Shown: positions 53,587 through 62,806, counted from the stretch's first letter. The stretch is DNA of 64,000 nt from Deltaproteobacteria bacterium (GCA_016717595.1 JADKFE010000019.1:1-64000), one strand, 5' to 3'. The notes: generated by a model from the letters alone, not told the origin. A program made the numbers and translations.

Positions 53587-54194
53587 GCCCCCGCCACCTC
53601 TTGTTGTTGGCGCTGGTCACCCTCGGCTGGCCGCTGGCGGCGTGGTTTGGGCGAGATCTTGGCGTCACCGTGGCCCTGGCCTGCTTCGCGGCGCCCACAG
53701 CCGCCCTGGCCTGGGCCCTGGGGCCTCGCGCCGCGCCTGACGCGGGCAGCCTCGCCGGGCTCGGCCTCGGCGCCGCCGCGGGGCTCGTCATGGCGGCGGG
53801 GGCGCAGCTCGGCTTTCTGTGGGTGGCGCCGCTGTGGCCGGGGCTTGAGACGGAGATGTTGGGGCTCTACAGCCTCTTGGGCGCCGGGTTGGCCCCTTGG
53901 GCGCGCGCGCCGCTCGTCGGCGTCGTCGTGCTCGCTGAAGAGATCGTGTGGCGACAGGTCCTGTGGCTGCCGATGAAGGAGGCCTTGGGCGCGCCCCGAG
54001 CCCTGGTGTTGGTGACCGCGAGCTACACCCTCGCGCAGCTCGGCATGGGCTCACCGGCCCTCGTCGCCGTGGCGTTGGCCTGCGGCCTGGCCTGGCTGGG
54101 CCTGCGGATCCTCACCGATCGCCTGAGCGTGCCCATCGCCGCCCACCTCGTCTTTGACGCGCTCATCCTCGGGGTCTGGCCGATCGTCGGCTGA
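53583..54194 (+). CDS. CPBP-family intramembrane protease, candidate MYXO-CTERM sorting enzyme
   Basis: This is a 203-aa protein with about six hydrophobic helices. It has the CPBP/Abi glutamate motif LAEEIVWRQVLWLPM (EExxxR) and a downstream AHLVFDALILG His/Asp segment. It starts at GTG overlapping the stop of the MYXO-CTERM gene upstream. CPBP-type proteases are known to include prenyl-protein proteases and, in Myxococcota, enzymes that process MYXO-CTERM tails. The fixed adjacency to a MYXO-CTERM gene makes the latter the leading hypothesis. Confidence 0.75.
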   Translation: MSPRHLLLLALVTLGWPLAAWFGRDLGVTVALACFAAPTAALAWALGPRAAPDAGSLAGLGLGAAAGLVMAAGAQLGFLWVAPLWPGLETEMLGLYSLLGAGLAPWARAPLVGVVVLAEEIVWRQVLWLPMKEALGAPRALVLVTASYTLAQLGMGSPALVAVALACGLAWLGLRILTDRLSVPIAAHLVFDALILGVWPIVG

Positions 54195-54268
54195 TTGACG
54201 CCCCGGGCGGTGGCGACGGGCGCTCCGGCGTGCGACGTTCCACCGGCCGTTCAACCCTGGAGACTCCT

Positions 54269-54796
54269 ATGACCCCCGTCGACTCCCTCGTGATCACCAC
54301 CGGCAAGGTGGTCCTCTTCCACTACACGCTCCGGGATCCGGCGGGGGACGTGATCGACACCTCCTCAGAGGGCCCCCCGATGCCGTACCTGCACGGCGCG
54401 GGCAACATCGTCCCCGGCCTTGAGACCGCCATGAGCGGCCGCGCCGTGGGTGAGCAGTTTGAGGTGATCGTCGCCCCGGAGGACGGCTACGGCCCCCGCG
54501 AGCTGCCCGGCCCGCAGTCCATCCCGCGCAACGCCTTCCCCGCCAGCGCCCCCATCTCCGCCGGGATGCAGTTCATGGCCCAGCCCCCGGGCGGCCCGCC
54601 GATGCCCTTGTGGATCGTCGCGGTGCAGGATGACGAGGTGGTCGTAGACTTCAACCACCCCCTCGCCGGTGTGCCGCTGCACTTCACCGTGGAGGTCATC
54701 GACATCCGCGACGCCACGGATGAAGAGCAGATGCACGGCCACCCCCACGGCCCCGACGGCACCGGCGGCCATGACCACGGCCACGACCACGGCTGA
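54269..54796 (+). CDS. slyD: FKBP-type peptidyl-prolyl isomerase, SlyD-like
   Basis: This is a 175-aa FKBP with the bacterial SlyD layout: TTGKVVLFHYTLRDPAG, the FK506-site block YLHGAGNIVPGLETAMSG with FEVIVAPEDGYGPRELPGP, an insert-in-flap segment, and a His-rich C-terminal tail (HGHPHG, HDHGHDHG) as in metal-binding SlyD. It should accelerate prolyl folding and may buffer nickel or other metals. GGAG precedes the ATG at 54269. Confidence 0.92.
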   Translation: MTPVDSLVITTGKVVLFHYTLRDPAGDVIDTSSEGPPMPYLHGAGNIVPGLETAMSGRAVGEQFEVIVAPEDGYGPRELPGPQSIPRNAFPASAPISAGMQFMAQPPGGPPMPLWIVAVQDDEVVVDFNHPLAGVPLHFTVEVIDIRDATDEEQMHGHPHGPDGTGGHDHGHDHG

Positions 54797-54823
54797 GCGG
54801 CGCAACGCCGTGAGGCGCTTGGG

Positions 54824-54829
54824 TATACT
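54824..54829 (+). promoter_or_regulatory. -10 element placing a probable leaderless start
   Basis: TATACT (54824-54829), preceded by TTGGG, lies 6 bases before the ATG at 54836. A transcript from it would begin at or near the AUG, implying leaderless translation. No clear -35 match is seen. Confidence 0.4.
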
Positions 54830-54835
54830 GCGGCG

Positions 54836-55372
54836 ATGAAGCTCTCACGTCGCAGCGCCCTCGGGCTTGGACTCGGCGGCCTCGCCGCGCTCACCCTCGG
54901 CGGGATCGGGGTCTCCCTCTCCCGCACCGTGCCGCGCTCCCCGCGCGCCCCGCTCCAGGCCTTAGACGCCCGGCAGTTCGCCGTGCTCGCCGCCGTCGCC
55001 GACCGGGTCGCCCCCGGCGACGGCAAGTTCCCGAGCGCCTGGGATCTGCTCGTGCCCGAGAAGATCGACGCCAACCTCGCCAAAGCCGAGCCGGGCCTGG
55101 CCGTCGAGCTGGGCATGGGGCTGTTGCTGCTAGAGAACGCCCTGGCGGCGATGGTGCTCGACGGCGAGCTGGTCACCTTCACCCGCCTCGACGCCGCCGG
55201 GCAAGACGCCACGCTGCAACGCTGGCAAGACTCGCCGATGCAGCTACGTCGCACGATCTACAAGGCGCTCAACGGCCTGTGTACGGCGACGTACTGGTCA
55301 TCCCCGGAGATCTGGCGCCTCGTCGGATATCCCGGTCCTGGCGCGCACCTGGGCGTAAAGGAGCTCCCATGA
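54836..55372 (+). CDS. Gluconate 2-dehydrogenase subunit 3-family protein
   Basis: This is a 178-aa Tat-exported protein with the twin-arginine start LSRRSALGLGLGGLAALTLG and the GMC-partner small-subunit fold (gluconate 2-dehydrogenase subunit 3). Conserved segments include RQFAVLAAVADRVAPGD and MQLRRTIYKALNGLCTATYW. It should be the partner of the GMC oxidoreductase encoded directly downstream, whose ATG overlaps its stop (ATGA). A TATACT element right before its ATG suggests a leaderless transcript. Confidence 0.88.
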   Translation: MKLSRRSALGLGLGGLAALTLGGIGVSLSRTVPRSPRAPLQALDARQFAVLAAVADRVAPGDGKFPSAWDLLVPEKIDANLAKAEPGLAVELGMGLLLLENALAAMVLDGELVTFTRLDAAGQDATLQRWQDSPMQLRRTIYKALNGLCTATYWSSPEIWRLVGYPGPGAHLGVKELP

Positions 55373-56915
55373 GCGGGCAGATCATCGCCGCGGAGACCCT
55401 CACCGACGGCGCCACGCTCACCTGTGACGTGTGTGTGGTGGGCTCGGGCGCCGGGGGCGCCACCGTGGCCGCCGGTCTGTGTGAGGCGGGCCTGGACGTG
55501 ATCTTGTTGGAGGAGGGCGGCTACCACACCCGCCGCGACTTCGACCTACAAGAGCAGAACGCCTACCCGATGCTCTACCAAGAGCGGGGGCTGCGCGCGA
55601 CGGACGACGGCGCGATCACGATTCTGCAGGGGCGAAACGTCGGCGGCAGCACCACGATCAACTGGACGACCTGCTACCGCACCCCGACGCGCATCTTGCG
55701 CCACTGGGCCGACCGCTATGGCCTAGACGAGCTGGGCGGCGACAAGCTCAACCCCCACTTTGAGGCGATGGAGGCCCGGCTCAACATTCAGGAGTGGCCT
55801 GAAGAGCTGGCGAACGAGAACAACCGGCGGCTTCTGGAGGGCTGCCGGGCGCTGGGCTACCAGGTTCACGCGGTCAAACGGAACGTGCGCGGCTGCGCCA
55901 ACAGCGGCTATTGTGGCCTCGGCTGCCCCCATGACGCCAAGCAGGGGATGCTGCTCACCACCATCCCCGACGCGCTCAGCGCCGGGCTGCGCCTGATTCA
56001 CCACGCCCAGGCCGTGAAGCTCCAGCGCGAAGGCGCCAAGGTCACCTCGCTCAGCGCCCGGGTGAAGCGCCCCGACGCCCAGACCGACACCGGCGCGGGC
56101 TTCACCGTCAACGCCAAGGTGTTTGTCTGTAGCGGCGGCGCGATCAACAGCCCCGCGCTCTTGTTACGCAGCGAGATCAACCCAAACAAGCTCGTCGGCC
56201 AGCACACGCTCTTGCACCCCGTCGTGGCGATGCCCGCGATCTATGAGCAGGCCATCGAGGGCTGGAGCGGGGCGCCGCAGTCCATCGCCTCGCATCAGTT
56301 TGTGGATCGGGGTCCGGCGATGGGCTTCTTTATGGAGGCCCCGCCGCTCAGCCGATGCTCGCCGCGAGCGGCTTTTATGGCTTCGGCAAGATGCAGATTG
56401 ACTTCTTGTCCCAGCTCCGCCACGTCGGCGTGATGTTGGCGATCTGTGTGGATGGCCTCAACGAGACCACCCCCGGAGGGACCGTCTATCTGCGTCGCGA
56501 CGGGCGAATCGGCGTCTCGTACCCGCAGACCCCGGCGCTCGTCGAGGCCTTCAGCTTCGCCCACGACGTGCTCGCCCGCGTCACCTTCGCCGCTGGCGCC
56601 CGCCGCGCGACCACCCTGCACCCCCAACCGCTGGAGCTGCGGGGCCCCCAAGACCTCCCCCGGCTGCGTGAGCGCGCCTATGGGCCCTTGGCGCACTCCA
56701 TCTTCACCGCCCACCAGATGGGCGGCTGTCGGATGAGCGCCAGCGCCACAGAGGGCGTCGTCGGCCCCGATCACCGCGTGCGGGGTCAAGACAACCTGTT
56801 CGTGATCGACGGCTCGGTGCTGCCCACGGCCTTGGGCGTGAACCCGAGCCACACGATCTACGCCTTGGCCCACCGCGCGCGGCCCATGGTCATCGACGCC
56901 GCCCGGGGCGCTTGA
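55369..56915 (+). CDS. GMC-family FAD oxidoreductase, frameshifted
   Basis: This is a GMC oxidoreductase (about 515 aa when rejoined). It has the FAD motif VCVVGSGAGGATVAAGL, QGRNVGGSTTINWTTCYR and the Cys-rich segment GCANSGYCGLGCPHDAKQG. The C-terminal part has FTAHQMGGCRMSAS and VLPTALGVNPSHT, including the catalytic His. The first frame breaks at about 56349 (FMEAPPL); adding one C rejoins it with QPMLAASGFYGFG. It forms a two-subunit alcohol/sugar dehydrogenase-like unit with the small subunit upstream. AAGGAG precedes the ATG. Confidence 0.82.
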
Positions 56916-56941
56916 GCGGGCGAGGGGCGCTCGGGGCGCGG

Positions 56942-56947
56942 TATGAT
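56942..56947 (+). promoter_or_regulatory. -10-like element upstream of M14 carboxypeptidase gene
   Basis: TATGAT (56942-56947), preceded by GCGG, lies about 20 bases upstream of the ATG at 56968 with AAGGAG in between. A -35 match at the right spacing is not obvious. Confidence 0.35.
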
Positions 56948-56967
56948 CGGCGGGCAAGGAGTCGCTG

Positions 56968-58101
56968 ATGCGTGTCCGTACCCCAGAAGACAGCGGCAAC
57001 GCCGATCTCATCGAGGTCACCCCCGACGGGGAGGTCACGCTGCGGCTGCGTCCCGACCCCTCGGGGCACCGCCAATGGTTCTATGTTGAGCTCATCAATG
57101 TAAAAAATCAAAGGGTCGTGGTGAACATCCAGAACGCCGGGGAGGCGAGCTGGCCCTTGGGCTGGGAGGGCTATCAAGCCGCGGTGCAAGACGGCGGCTG
57201 GCCGTGGGCGCGGGCCGATCGCACCACCTACCAAGACGGCGCGCTGCGGATTGAGCACACCGCCACCACCGACCGCCTCGCCTTAGCGACCTTCGCGGCC
57301 TACCCCATCACCCGGCACCAGGCGCTCATCGCCTGCGCCGTGGCCTCGCCCCGGGTGCGCCGGGAGGTGCTGGGCCGCACCCACGACGGCCGCCCGATGG
57401 AGCTGCTGCGCCTGGGCCGCGACGACGCCGAGGCGCCGCGGGTGTGGATCTTCGCCCGCCAGCACCCCGGCGAGGTGATGGCGGAGTGGTTCATGGAGGG
57501 CCTGCTCGCCCGGCTCGCCGACCCTGAAGACGAGGCCGTCGCCCGCCTGCTCAGCCAAGCCGCGCTGCGCCTTGTGCCCAACATGAACCCCGACGGCAGC
57601 GCCCGGGGCCACCACCGCGTCAACGCCAAAGGGGTCGATCTCAACCGCGCCTGGGCCGAGCCCATCGACGCCCCCGAGGTGGCCGCGGTGCGCGCCCGCA
57701 TGGACCAGGAGGGCGTCGCCATCGCCCTTGACATCCACGGTGACGAGGAGGTGCCCTTCACCTACCTCATCTCCGCCCACGGCGCGGCCCGGTTCGACGC
57801 GCTCTTGGAGGCCGAGTTCAGCCGTTTCCGCGCCGCCTGGAACCAGATCGACCCCCTCGTGAGCCTCAAAGACGGCGCCCCGCCCCTCGCGCCCGGAGAG
57901 GGGCACCTGGGGGTGAGCACCAAACAGCTCGCCACGCGCTTCGGCGCCCTCGCCGTGACCGTCGAGATGCCCTATCGCAGCGCCGCGGGCGAAGAGTTCG
58001 GGCCCTCCCACGCGAAGAGCCTGGGCGAGTCTTGTGTGGAGGCCGTGCTCGCGGCCTTGGCGGCGGGGCGAGGCCGGGGCGCGGCGCCCAAGGCGACTTG
58101 A
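56968..58101 (+). CDS. M14-family zinc carboxypeptidase (cytosolic carboxypeptidase-like)
   Basis: This is a 377-aa protein. The N-terminal ~130 residues are the beta-sandwich typical of the CCP/M14D-like branch (HRQWFYVELINVKNQRVVV). The catalytic domain has Zn ligands in FARQHPGEVMAEWF (HPGE) and the later IALDIHGDEEVPF, with LVPNMNPDGSARGH. The catalytic Glu is in LAVTVEMPYR. No signal peptide is seen. It may trim C-terminal residues, as cytosolic carboxypeptidases do. AAGGAG precedes the ATG. Confidence 0.9.
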   Translation: MRVRTPEDSGNADLIEVTPDGEVTLRLRPDPSGHRQWFYVELINVKNQRVVVNIQNAGEASWPLGWEGYQAAVQDGGWPWARADRTTYQDGALRIEHTATTDRLALATFAAYPITRHQALIACAVASPRVRREVLGRTHDGRPMELLRLGRDDAEAPRVWIFARQHPGEVMAEWFMEGLLARLADPEDEAVARLLSQAALRLVPNMNPDGSARGHHRVNAKGVDLNRAWAEPIDAPEVAAVRARMDQEGVAIALDIHGDEEVPFTYLISAHGAARFDALLEAEFSRFRAAWNQIDPLVSLKDGAPPLAPGEGHLGVSTKQLATRFGALAVTVEMPYRSAAGEEFGPSHAKSLGESCVEAVLAALAAGRGRGAAPKAT

Positions 58102-58150
58102 CGGGGCGCTCCGCGTCGGGCAAATGGCAGCTCCCAACGTCGGAGACTGT

Positions 58151-58543
58151 ATGCCTGTTCAGATCACCAGCATCGCGCCGCTGCTCCCCGTACACGAGAT
58201 TGAGTCCGCGCTGCCATTTTGGGTAGACCAGCTCGGGTTCACCCTGATCACCACCGTCGATCACGAAGATCGCCTCGGCTTCGCCCTGCTCGCGAAAGAT
58301 CACATCACGGTGATGCTCCAGACCCACGCGAGCCTGTTCCACGACGACCCGGCCCTGGCCGAGCGGCCCTCGCCGGCCATGCTCTACGCGAAGGTGGAGG
58401 ATCTCGACGCGCTCATCGCCGCCACCGAGGGCACCACCACCGTCGTCGTCGCCCGGCGCACCACGTTTTATGGCGCCGATGAGGTGTTTTTGCGGGTGCC
58501 CGGCGGCGCCGTCATCGGCTTCGCCGCCTCCGCCACAGGCTGA
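58151..58543 (+). CDS. VOC-family (glyoxalase/bleomycin-resistance-like) protein
   Basis: This 130-aa protein with paired beta-alpha-beta-beta-beta units is typical of VOC superfamily proteins: LLPVHEIESALPFWVDQLGF, LLAKDHITVMLQ, AKVEDLDALIAA and GADEVFLRVPGGAVIGF. Metal ligands may include His21-region residues and the terminal Glu, but not all are certain. Probable role is metal-dependent chemistry or ligand binding; the substrate is unknown. GGAG precedes the ATG at 58151. Confidence 0.85.
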   Translation: MPVQITSIAPLLPVHEIESALPFWVDQLGFTLITTVDHEDRLGFALLAKDHITVMLQTHASLFHDDPALAERPSPAMLYAKVEDLDALIAATEGTTTVVVARRTTFYGADEVFLRVPGGAVIGFAASATG

Positions 58544-61457
58544 GCGCGGCCACGGCGAGGCCCAAGGCCCCAGGCGCCGGGGACGAGGCGCACGACAGGC
58601 GCGGCTCTTTGGGGCGATCCACCTCCGCCGGGTCGACCGCCGTGTCGGCGGGCTCCTCCTCGGGCGGCGAGGTGTCCTCGGGCTCTGGCGCCGCGGGCAC
58701 GCCGCCCTCGTCGAGGTTCTCGCCCAAGACCGCCTCGCTCAAGAGGCCCTCGGCGCTCTCCGCGGCGAAGACGGCGTACCAGGCCGTCTCCCCCGGCGTG
58801 AGCGTCGTGTCGATGAAGACCTTCTCTTCGCCGGGGGTCGGGCTCAGATCCAGCTCGAGGAGCTCTCCGTCGGTGGCGCTGGTCGGCGGGCCGTCGAGGC
58901 GCCGCACCAGCGCCGTGGCGTAGAGCGGCCTCACCCACGGGCTCGACCAGCGCACGGTGACCTCCTCCGCGTCGTCCGACGCGCTGAGATCTTGCGCGCG
59001 GTAGTGCCGGGGCGCGTCCGCGAGGGTGTAGAGGCACAAGGAGTCGAGCTTCCAGCCGCCGTACTCCAGGCCTGGGTCTGAGCTGAGGCTCCAGGTGAGC
59101 TGGGTGGTGCCGACCTCGGCCAGATCCCGCACGTCGAGATCCACCGCCGTCCACCCTTGGTCGAGGATCGCGTCAGCGCCGGTCACCCCGGCCTCGCTCG
59201 TCCACCACAAGACCGGCGCGCCGGCCTCCCAGCGCCAGAGCAAGGCCTGATCGTAGACGTAGGACTCCACGCTCAGCCAGCGCCAGAAGCGCAGCCGCGC
59301 CGTGGTGGCCCCGGCCCCGGTGAGGTCCAGCGCCGGGGAGGTCACCTGCTGGGCGTTGTTGGGCAGGTAGCGTCCTTCGCCGGTCACCGCCGTGCCCAAG
59401 ACCTTGGCGCCCTCAAAGGCCACGTCGGGGTTGAAGGTGGAGCCCGCCTCAGGCGCGCCCACCTCCCACTGGTTGACCCAAGGCTCTCCCGCGTGGGGCC
59501 TGTCGGGGGTGCCGACGCCCGCCACCCAGCCCGGGGCGCCCCCCTCAAAGCCCTCACACCACACCGGCTCGGCGTCGCCCACCCAGAAGGTGTACAGCGC
59601 CGAGGCCCTACCGCCATCGGAGCTCGAGGTCTCGCCGGTGTTGAGGTCCGACCAGACGATGCGGTAGGCGAGCTGCGCCCCCGCCGGGGCCCGGGGCAAG
59701 GTCGCGGTGAGCGCCTCGGGGCCCCCTTCAGCGGGCAGGGACGTCCAGGTGAGGTCCTCCACCGCCGCGCCCGCGGGCGGATCGACGGTGTACTCCACGG
59801 CGATGTCCCCCAAGCTCACCAGGGCGCAGTCCACAAAGGGATCGGCCAGGGAGAAACTTACAGTGTAAGCCTCTGCGTCCGAGGGCTGGTCGTCCAGAGG
59901 AGTGTGGTCCAGCACCACCGCGGCGATGGGCGCGCCGCGCAGGCCGTGAAGGTCGAGCAGCGCGCCGAGCTCGCAGGCGTGCGGCGTGCCGTCGCGGAGA
60001 TCGCCGTTGTCGTCATCGGCGTAGATCACCGCCTCGGCGAGATCGGTGAGCCCGGGCCCCAACGAGAGCGCGTCGAGGAACAGCAGGTCGGTCAGCTCCG
60101 CGCCCAGCTCATCGCCGTAGGTGTCGATCCAGGCGGTGCGCAGGTTCCACAAGAAGGATCCCCAGATGAGGCCGTCGTTGTGAACCTCGCCGTTGATGTC
60201 GGTGGGGTACACCCGGTCGGTGTCGAGCTCGCGGATGTAGCCGCCGTCACTCCGGGCGTAGGGCGCGAGGATGGGGTCGTCCAAGATCGTCGCCGAGACG
60301 AAGTCGGCGCTGCCTTCGCTCACGTCTCCGGCGAAGGTGCCCCCGGTGAGGATGTAGTCGTGAACGCCATGACCGTACTCGTGGAAGATCACATCCGCGA
60401 TGCGACCGAGGTTGTTCGTGCCGCCGCCGCCGACGTAGAAGTTGATCGTGCCGTTGGTGTAGAAGGCGTTGCAGCAGGCCGTGTTGATGTCTACGGTCGC
60501 GGTGACCGTCTCGGGCAGCCAGGGGTGGTCGGGGCGGCGGTCGGTCAACCAGTCGTGAACGGTGTAGAAGTGGCGTAAGACGGACGCCGCGGAGTAGCTG
60601 ATGTCGGAGCCCCCGCTGACCAGCTCATCGGTCACCCCCGTCGCGGTCACCAAGCTGCCGAGGCGGTAGACCTCTAGCCAAGGCCCGGTCATCGTCACGT
60701 CGTAGGGCGGCGTGCGGCTGTGCCCGCCCAGGCCGTCGGTGGTCTCCGAGCCCGTGGCGTCGGTGACCAGCACATAGGGCAGGGGCGCCTGCACCAAGGC
60801 GTCGCCGACGGTGCGCTCCTCAGCGGTGAGGTCGAGGTGCATTCGCCGGGTGTAGCGCAGGAGCGTCGCGCCGTCGCGGGCCCTAAAGCGCACCTCGTCA
60901 CCGTCGGTCTCTACCCGCCCCAGACGCCAGATCAGGCGCTCGCCGTCGGGCACGGGCAGCCAGCGCTCCCCCGGGCGAGGCGCGCCGCCGAGAAGATCGG
61001 CGCTCAGATCAGGGCCGGGCTTGGGGCGATGCAGGCTCATCAAGGCGAAGCTCAGCTCGCCGCCTTTGGCGTAGAGGTCCAAGAACGCGCCCTCGATCAG
61101 CGCGCCGTTGTGGCGAAGGGCGTAATGCGCCGAGCGGCCGCGGGCGTCGCGGCGCTCCCGGGTGAGCACCAACGAGCCCGCGGGGAGGCCCGCCAAGGCC
61201 ACGAGGTCGGCGGCGAAGCGGGGATGTTCCGCGAAAGGCACCCCGCCGCCGGAGAGCGACCGCGGCGTGTCGTCTCGCTCGTCCCAGCGCACCCGCCAGG
61301 ATCCCCAGCGGTCAAAGAACGCCCGGGCGGCGGGGCTGGCGCTGAGCTGGGCCTGGGCCGCCGGGGTGCGGGCGAGGTGCGGTGTGGGCTCACCCGAGGG
61401 CAAAGGGTCGGCGGGATCAGGCAAAAAGCCGAGCAAGAGCCAGAGAAGCGGGCGCAT
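58512..61457 (-). CDS. Secreted metalloprotease with MYXO-CTERM tail
   Basis: This is a 981-aa exported protein: a short signal (RPLLWLLLGFLPDPADP), an N-terminal prodomain, then a gluzincin-type catalytic domain with HEYGHGVHD at about residue 359 and EGSADFVSATI supplying the third ligand. This matches fungalysin/M36-like or thermolysin-like proteases. The C-terminal half is beta-sandwich sequence with a Fn3-like portion, ending in a Cys-led hydrophobic tail and RRRRSR (MYXO-CTERM). It is probably anchored or processed at the cell surface. GAGG lies 5 bases from the chosen ATG; an adjacent ATG is 3 bases upstream. Its end overlaps the convergent VOC gene. Confidence 0.88.
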   Translation of the reverse strand: MRPLLWLLLGFLPDPADPLPSGEPTPHLARTPAAQAQLSASPAARAFFDRWGSWRVRWDERDDTPRSLSGGGVPFAEHPRFAADLVALAGLPAGSLVLTRERRDARGRSAHYALRHNGALIEGAFLDLYAKGGELSFALMSLHRPKPGPDLSADLLGGAPRPGERWLPVPDGERLIWRLGRVETDGDEVRFRARDGATLLRYTRRMHLDLTAEERTVGDALVQAPLPYVLVTDATGSETTDGLGGHSRTPPYDVTMTGPWLEVYRLGSLVTATGVTDELVSGGSDISYSAASVLRHFYTVHDWLTDRRPDHPWLPETVTATVDINTACCNAFYTNGTINFYVGGGGTNNLGRIADVIFHEYGHGVHDYILTGGTFAGDVSEGSADFVSATILDDPILAPYARSDGGYIRELDTDRVYPTDINGEVHNDGLIWGSFLWNLRTAWIDTYGDELGAELTDLLFLDALSLGPGLTDLAEAVIYADDDNGDLRDGTPHACELGALLDLHGLRGAPIAAVVLDHTPLDDQPSDAEAYTVSFSLADPFVDCALVSLGDIAVEYTVDPPAGAAVEDLTWTSLPAEGGPEALTATLPRAPAGAQLAYRIVWSDLNTGETSSSDGGRASALYTFWVGDAEPVWCEGFEGGAPGWVAGVGTPDRPHAGEPWVNQWEVGAPEAGSTFNPDVAFEGAKVLGTAVTGEGRYLPNNAQQVTSPALDLTGAGATTARLRFWRWLSVESYVYDQALLWRWEAGAPVLWWTSEAGVTGADAILDQGWTAVDLDVRDLAEVGTTQLTWSLSSDPGLEYGGWKLDSLCLYTLADAPRHYRAQDLSASDDAEEVTVRWSSPWVRPLYATALVRRLDGPPTSATDGELLELDLSPTPGEEKVFIDTTLTPGETAWYAVFAAESAEGLLSEAVLGENLDEGGVPAAPEPEDTSPPEEEPADTAVDPAEVDRPKEPRLSCASSPAPGALGLAVAALSLWRRRRSR

Positions 61458-61554
61458 CATCACCTCAAGTGGCTGGGCGGCGGCCCGGCGTCGTCTAGTA
61501 TAGTACGCGAATTGGCCCACGCTGCACCCCTGCAGAGGCCGGAGCGCCCGCCCG
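61458..61554. promoter_or_regulatory. Divergent promoter region, metalloprotease and coaB-like genes
   Basis: This 97-base gap is between divergent starts. A near-palindromic AT-rich core (TAGTATAGTAC, 61497-61507) offers TATAGT toward the coaB-like gene and a TATACT-like box toward the protease gene. No other signal is clear. Confidence 0.35.
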
Positions 61555-62205
61555 ATGATCGCCCCCCAGGTCCTCCTCACCGCGGGCGCCACCCGCAACC
61601 CCATCGACGCGATGCGGTACATCTCCGCGCGCAGCACCGGCTCCACCGGGGTCTGGCTCGCCCGCGCCCTCACCGCCCGGGGCGTCGTGGTGCACCTGCT
61701 GGGCTCCCAAGAGACCCTCCTGCGCGCCGGGCCCGACGACGCGGCGAGCCGAGAGGAGTTCGGCAGCACCCGCGACCTGATGGCGCGTATGGATCGCCTG
61801 CTCCACGAGCTCCCCGGCGTGGCGGTGGTACACTCCGCCGCCGTTGGCGACTACGAGGCCGAGCCCCGGGCCGACAAGATCCGCTCCGGCCAAGCCACGC
61901 TCACCCTCACCCTGCGCCCCACGCCGAAGATCCTCGATCACGTCAAGCTCTGGAGCCCCGAGAGCTTCTTGGTGAGCTTCAAGGCCGCCGGGCCGGGCAC
62001 CACCGCCGAGGGCCTACGCGCCTTGTGTGAGGGCCAACGCCAGCGCACGTCGAGCGACATGGTGCTCGGCAACGTGCTGGGCTCCATCGGCGCCACGACG
62101 GCGATCTGTGATCCGTCCGGCTTCACCCCGTTTGACGACCGTGACGCGGCCTTGGCCACGATCGTCAACAGGGTGGCGGACGCCGTCGCGCTCAGGCGAC
62201 GTTGA
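61555..62205 (+). CDS. coaB: Stand-alone phosphopantothenoylcysteine synthetase (CoaB-like)
   Basis: This is a 216-aa protein corresponding to the CoaB half of bacterial CoaBC. It has VLLTAGATRNPIDAMRYI then STGSTG for nucleotide binding, VVHSAAVGDYEAE, and DKIRSGQATLTLTLRPTPKI. It would join cysteine to 4'-phosphopantothenate in CoA synthesis. The decarboxylase half (CoaC) is absent here, so it must lie elsewhere if the pathway is complete. Its end overlaps the convergent cysC gene by 14 bases. Confidence 0.85.
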   Translation: MIAPQVLLTAGATRNPIDAMRYISARSTGSTGVWLARALTARGVVVHLLGSQETLLRAGPDDAASREEFGSTRDLMARMDRLLHELPGVAVVHSAAVGDYEAEPRADKIRSGQATLTLTLRPTPKILDHVKLWSPESFLVSFKAAGPGTTAEGLRALCEGQRQRTSSDMVLGNVLGSIGATTAICDPSGFTPFDDRDAALATIVNRVADAVALRRR

Positions 62206-62806
62206 AGAAGCCGCGCTTGTCGAGGTAGCTGAGCACCTGCTCGGCGCAGGCGTCCACGTCGTAGAGGTCCGTGCGCAGCTCAAGCTCGGGGCTCATCGGC
62301 TCCTCGTAAGGGGCGGAGATGCCGGTGAACTCGGGGATGAGGCCCGCGCGGGCCTTCTTGTACAGGCCCTTCGGGTCGCGGGACTCGCAGACGTCCAAGG
62401 GCGCGTTGATGTAGACCTCGATGAACGTGCCTTCAGGCATGATCACGCGGACGTTGTCGCGGTCGGTGCGGTAGGGCGAGATGAAGGCCGTCGTGGTGAT
62501 GATCGCGGCGTCGGCGAAGAGCTTGGCGACCTCGCCGATGCGGCGGATGTTCTCGTTGCGGTCCTCAGGGGAGAAGCCGAGGTCCTTGTTGAGCCCGAAG
62601 CGGATGTTGTCGCCGTCGAGCACGTACGAGACGCGACCACGCTCCAAGAGGAGCTGCTCAAAGCGGCGGGCCACCGTGGACTTGCCCGAGCCTGAGAGGC
62701 CCGTGAACCACACCACGCAGCCCTTCTGGCCAGCGGCGCGCTCACGATCTTGGCGGGTCACGACGCCGCCGTGCCAGGTGATGTTTTTGCTCTTGGGGGG
62801 GGTCAT
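62192..62806 (-). CDS. cysC: Adenylylsulfate (APS) kinase
   Basis: This is a 204-aa kinase converting APS to PAPS. It has Walker A WFTGLSGSGKSTVA, YVLDGDNIRFGLNKDLGFS, and the lid region SPYRTDRDNVR; its closing segment is close to FTGISAPYEEP. It may serve sulfate assimilation or sulfation. No sulfate adenylyltransferase gene is in the window. GGAGGA precedes the ATG at 62806. Confidence 0.95.
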   Translation of the reverse strand: MTPPKSKNITWHGGVVTRQDRERAAGQKGCVVWFTGLSGSGKSTVARRFEQLLLERGRVSYVLDGDNIRFGLNKDLGFSPEDRNENIRRIGEVAKLFADAAIITTTAFISPYRTDRDNVRVIMPEGTFIEVYINAPLDVCESRDPKGLYKKARAGLIPEFTGISAPYEEPMSPELELRTDLYDVDACAEQVLSYLDKRGFFNVA

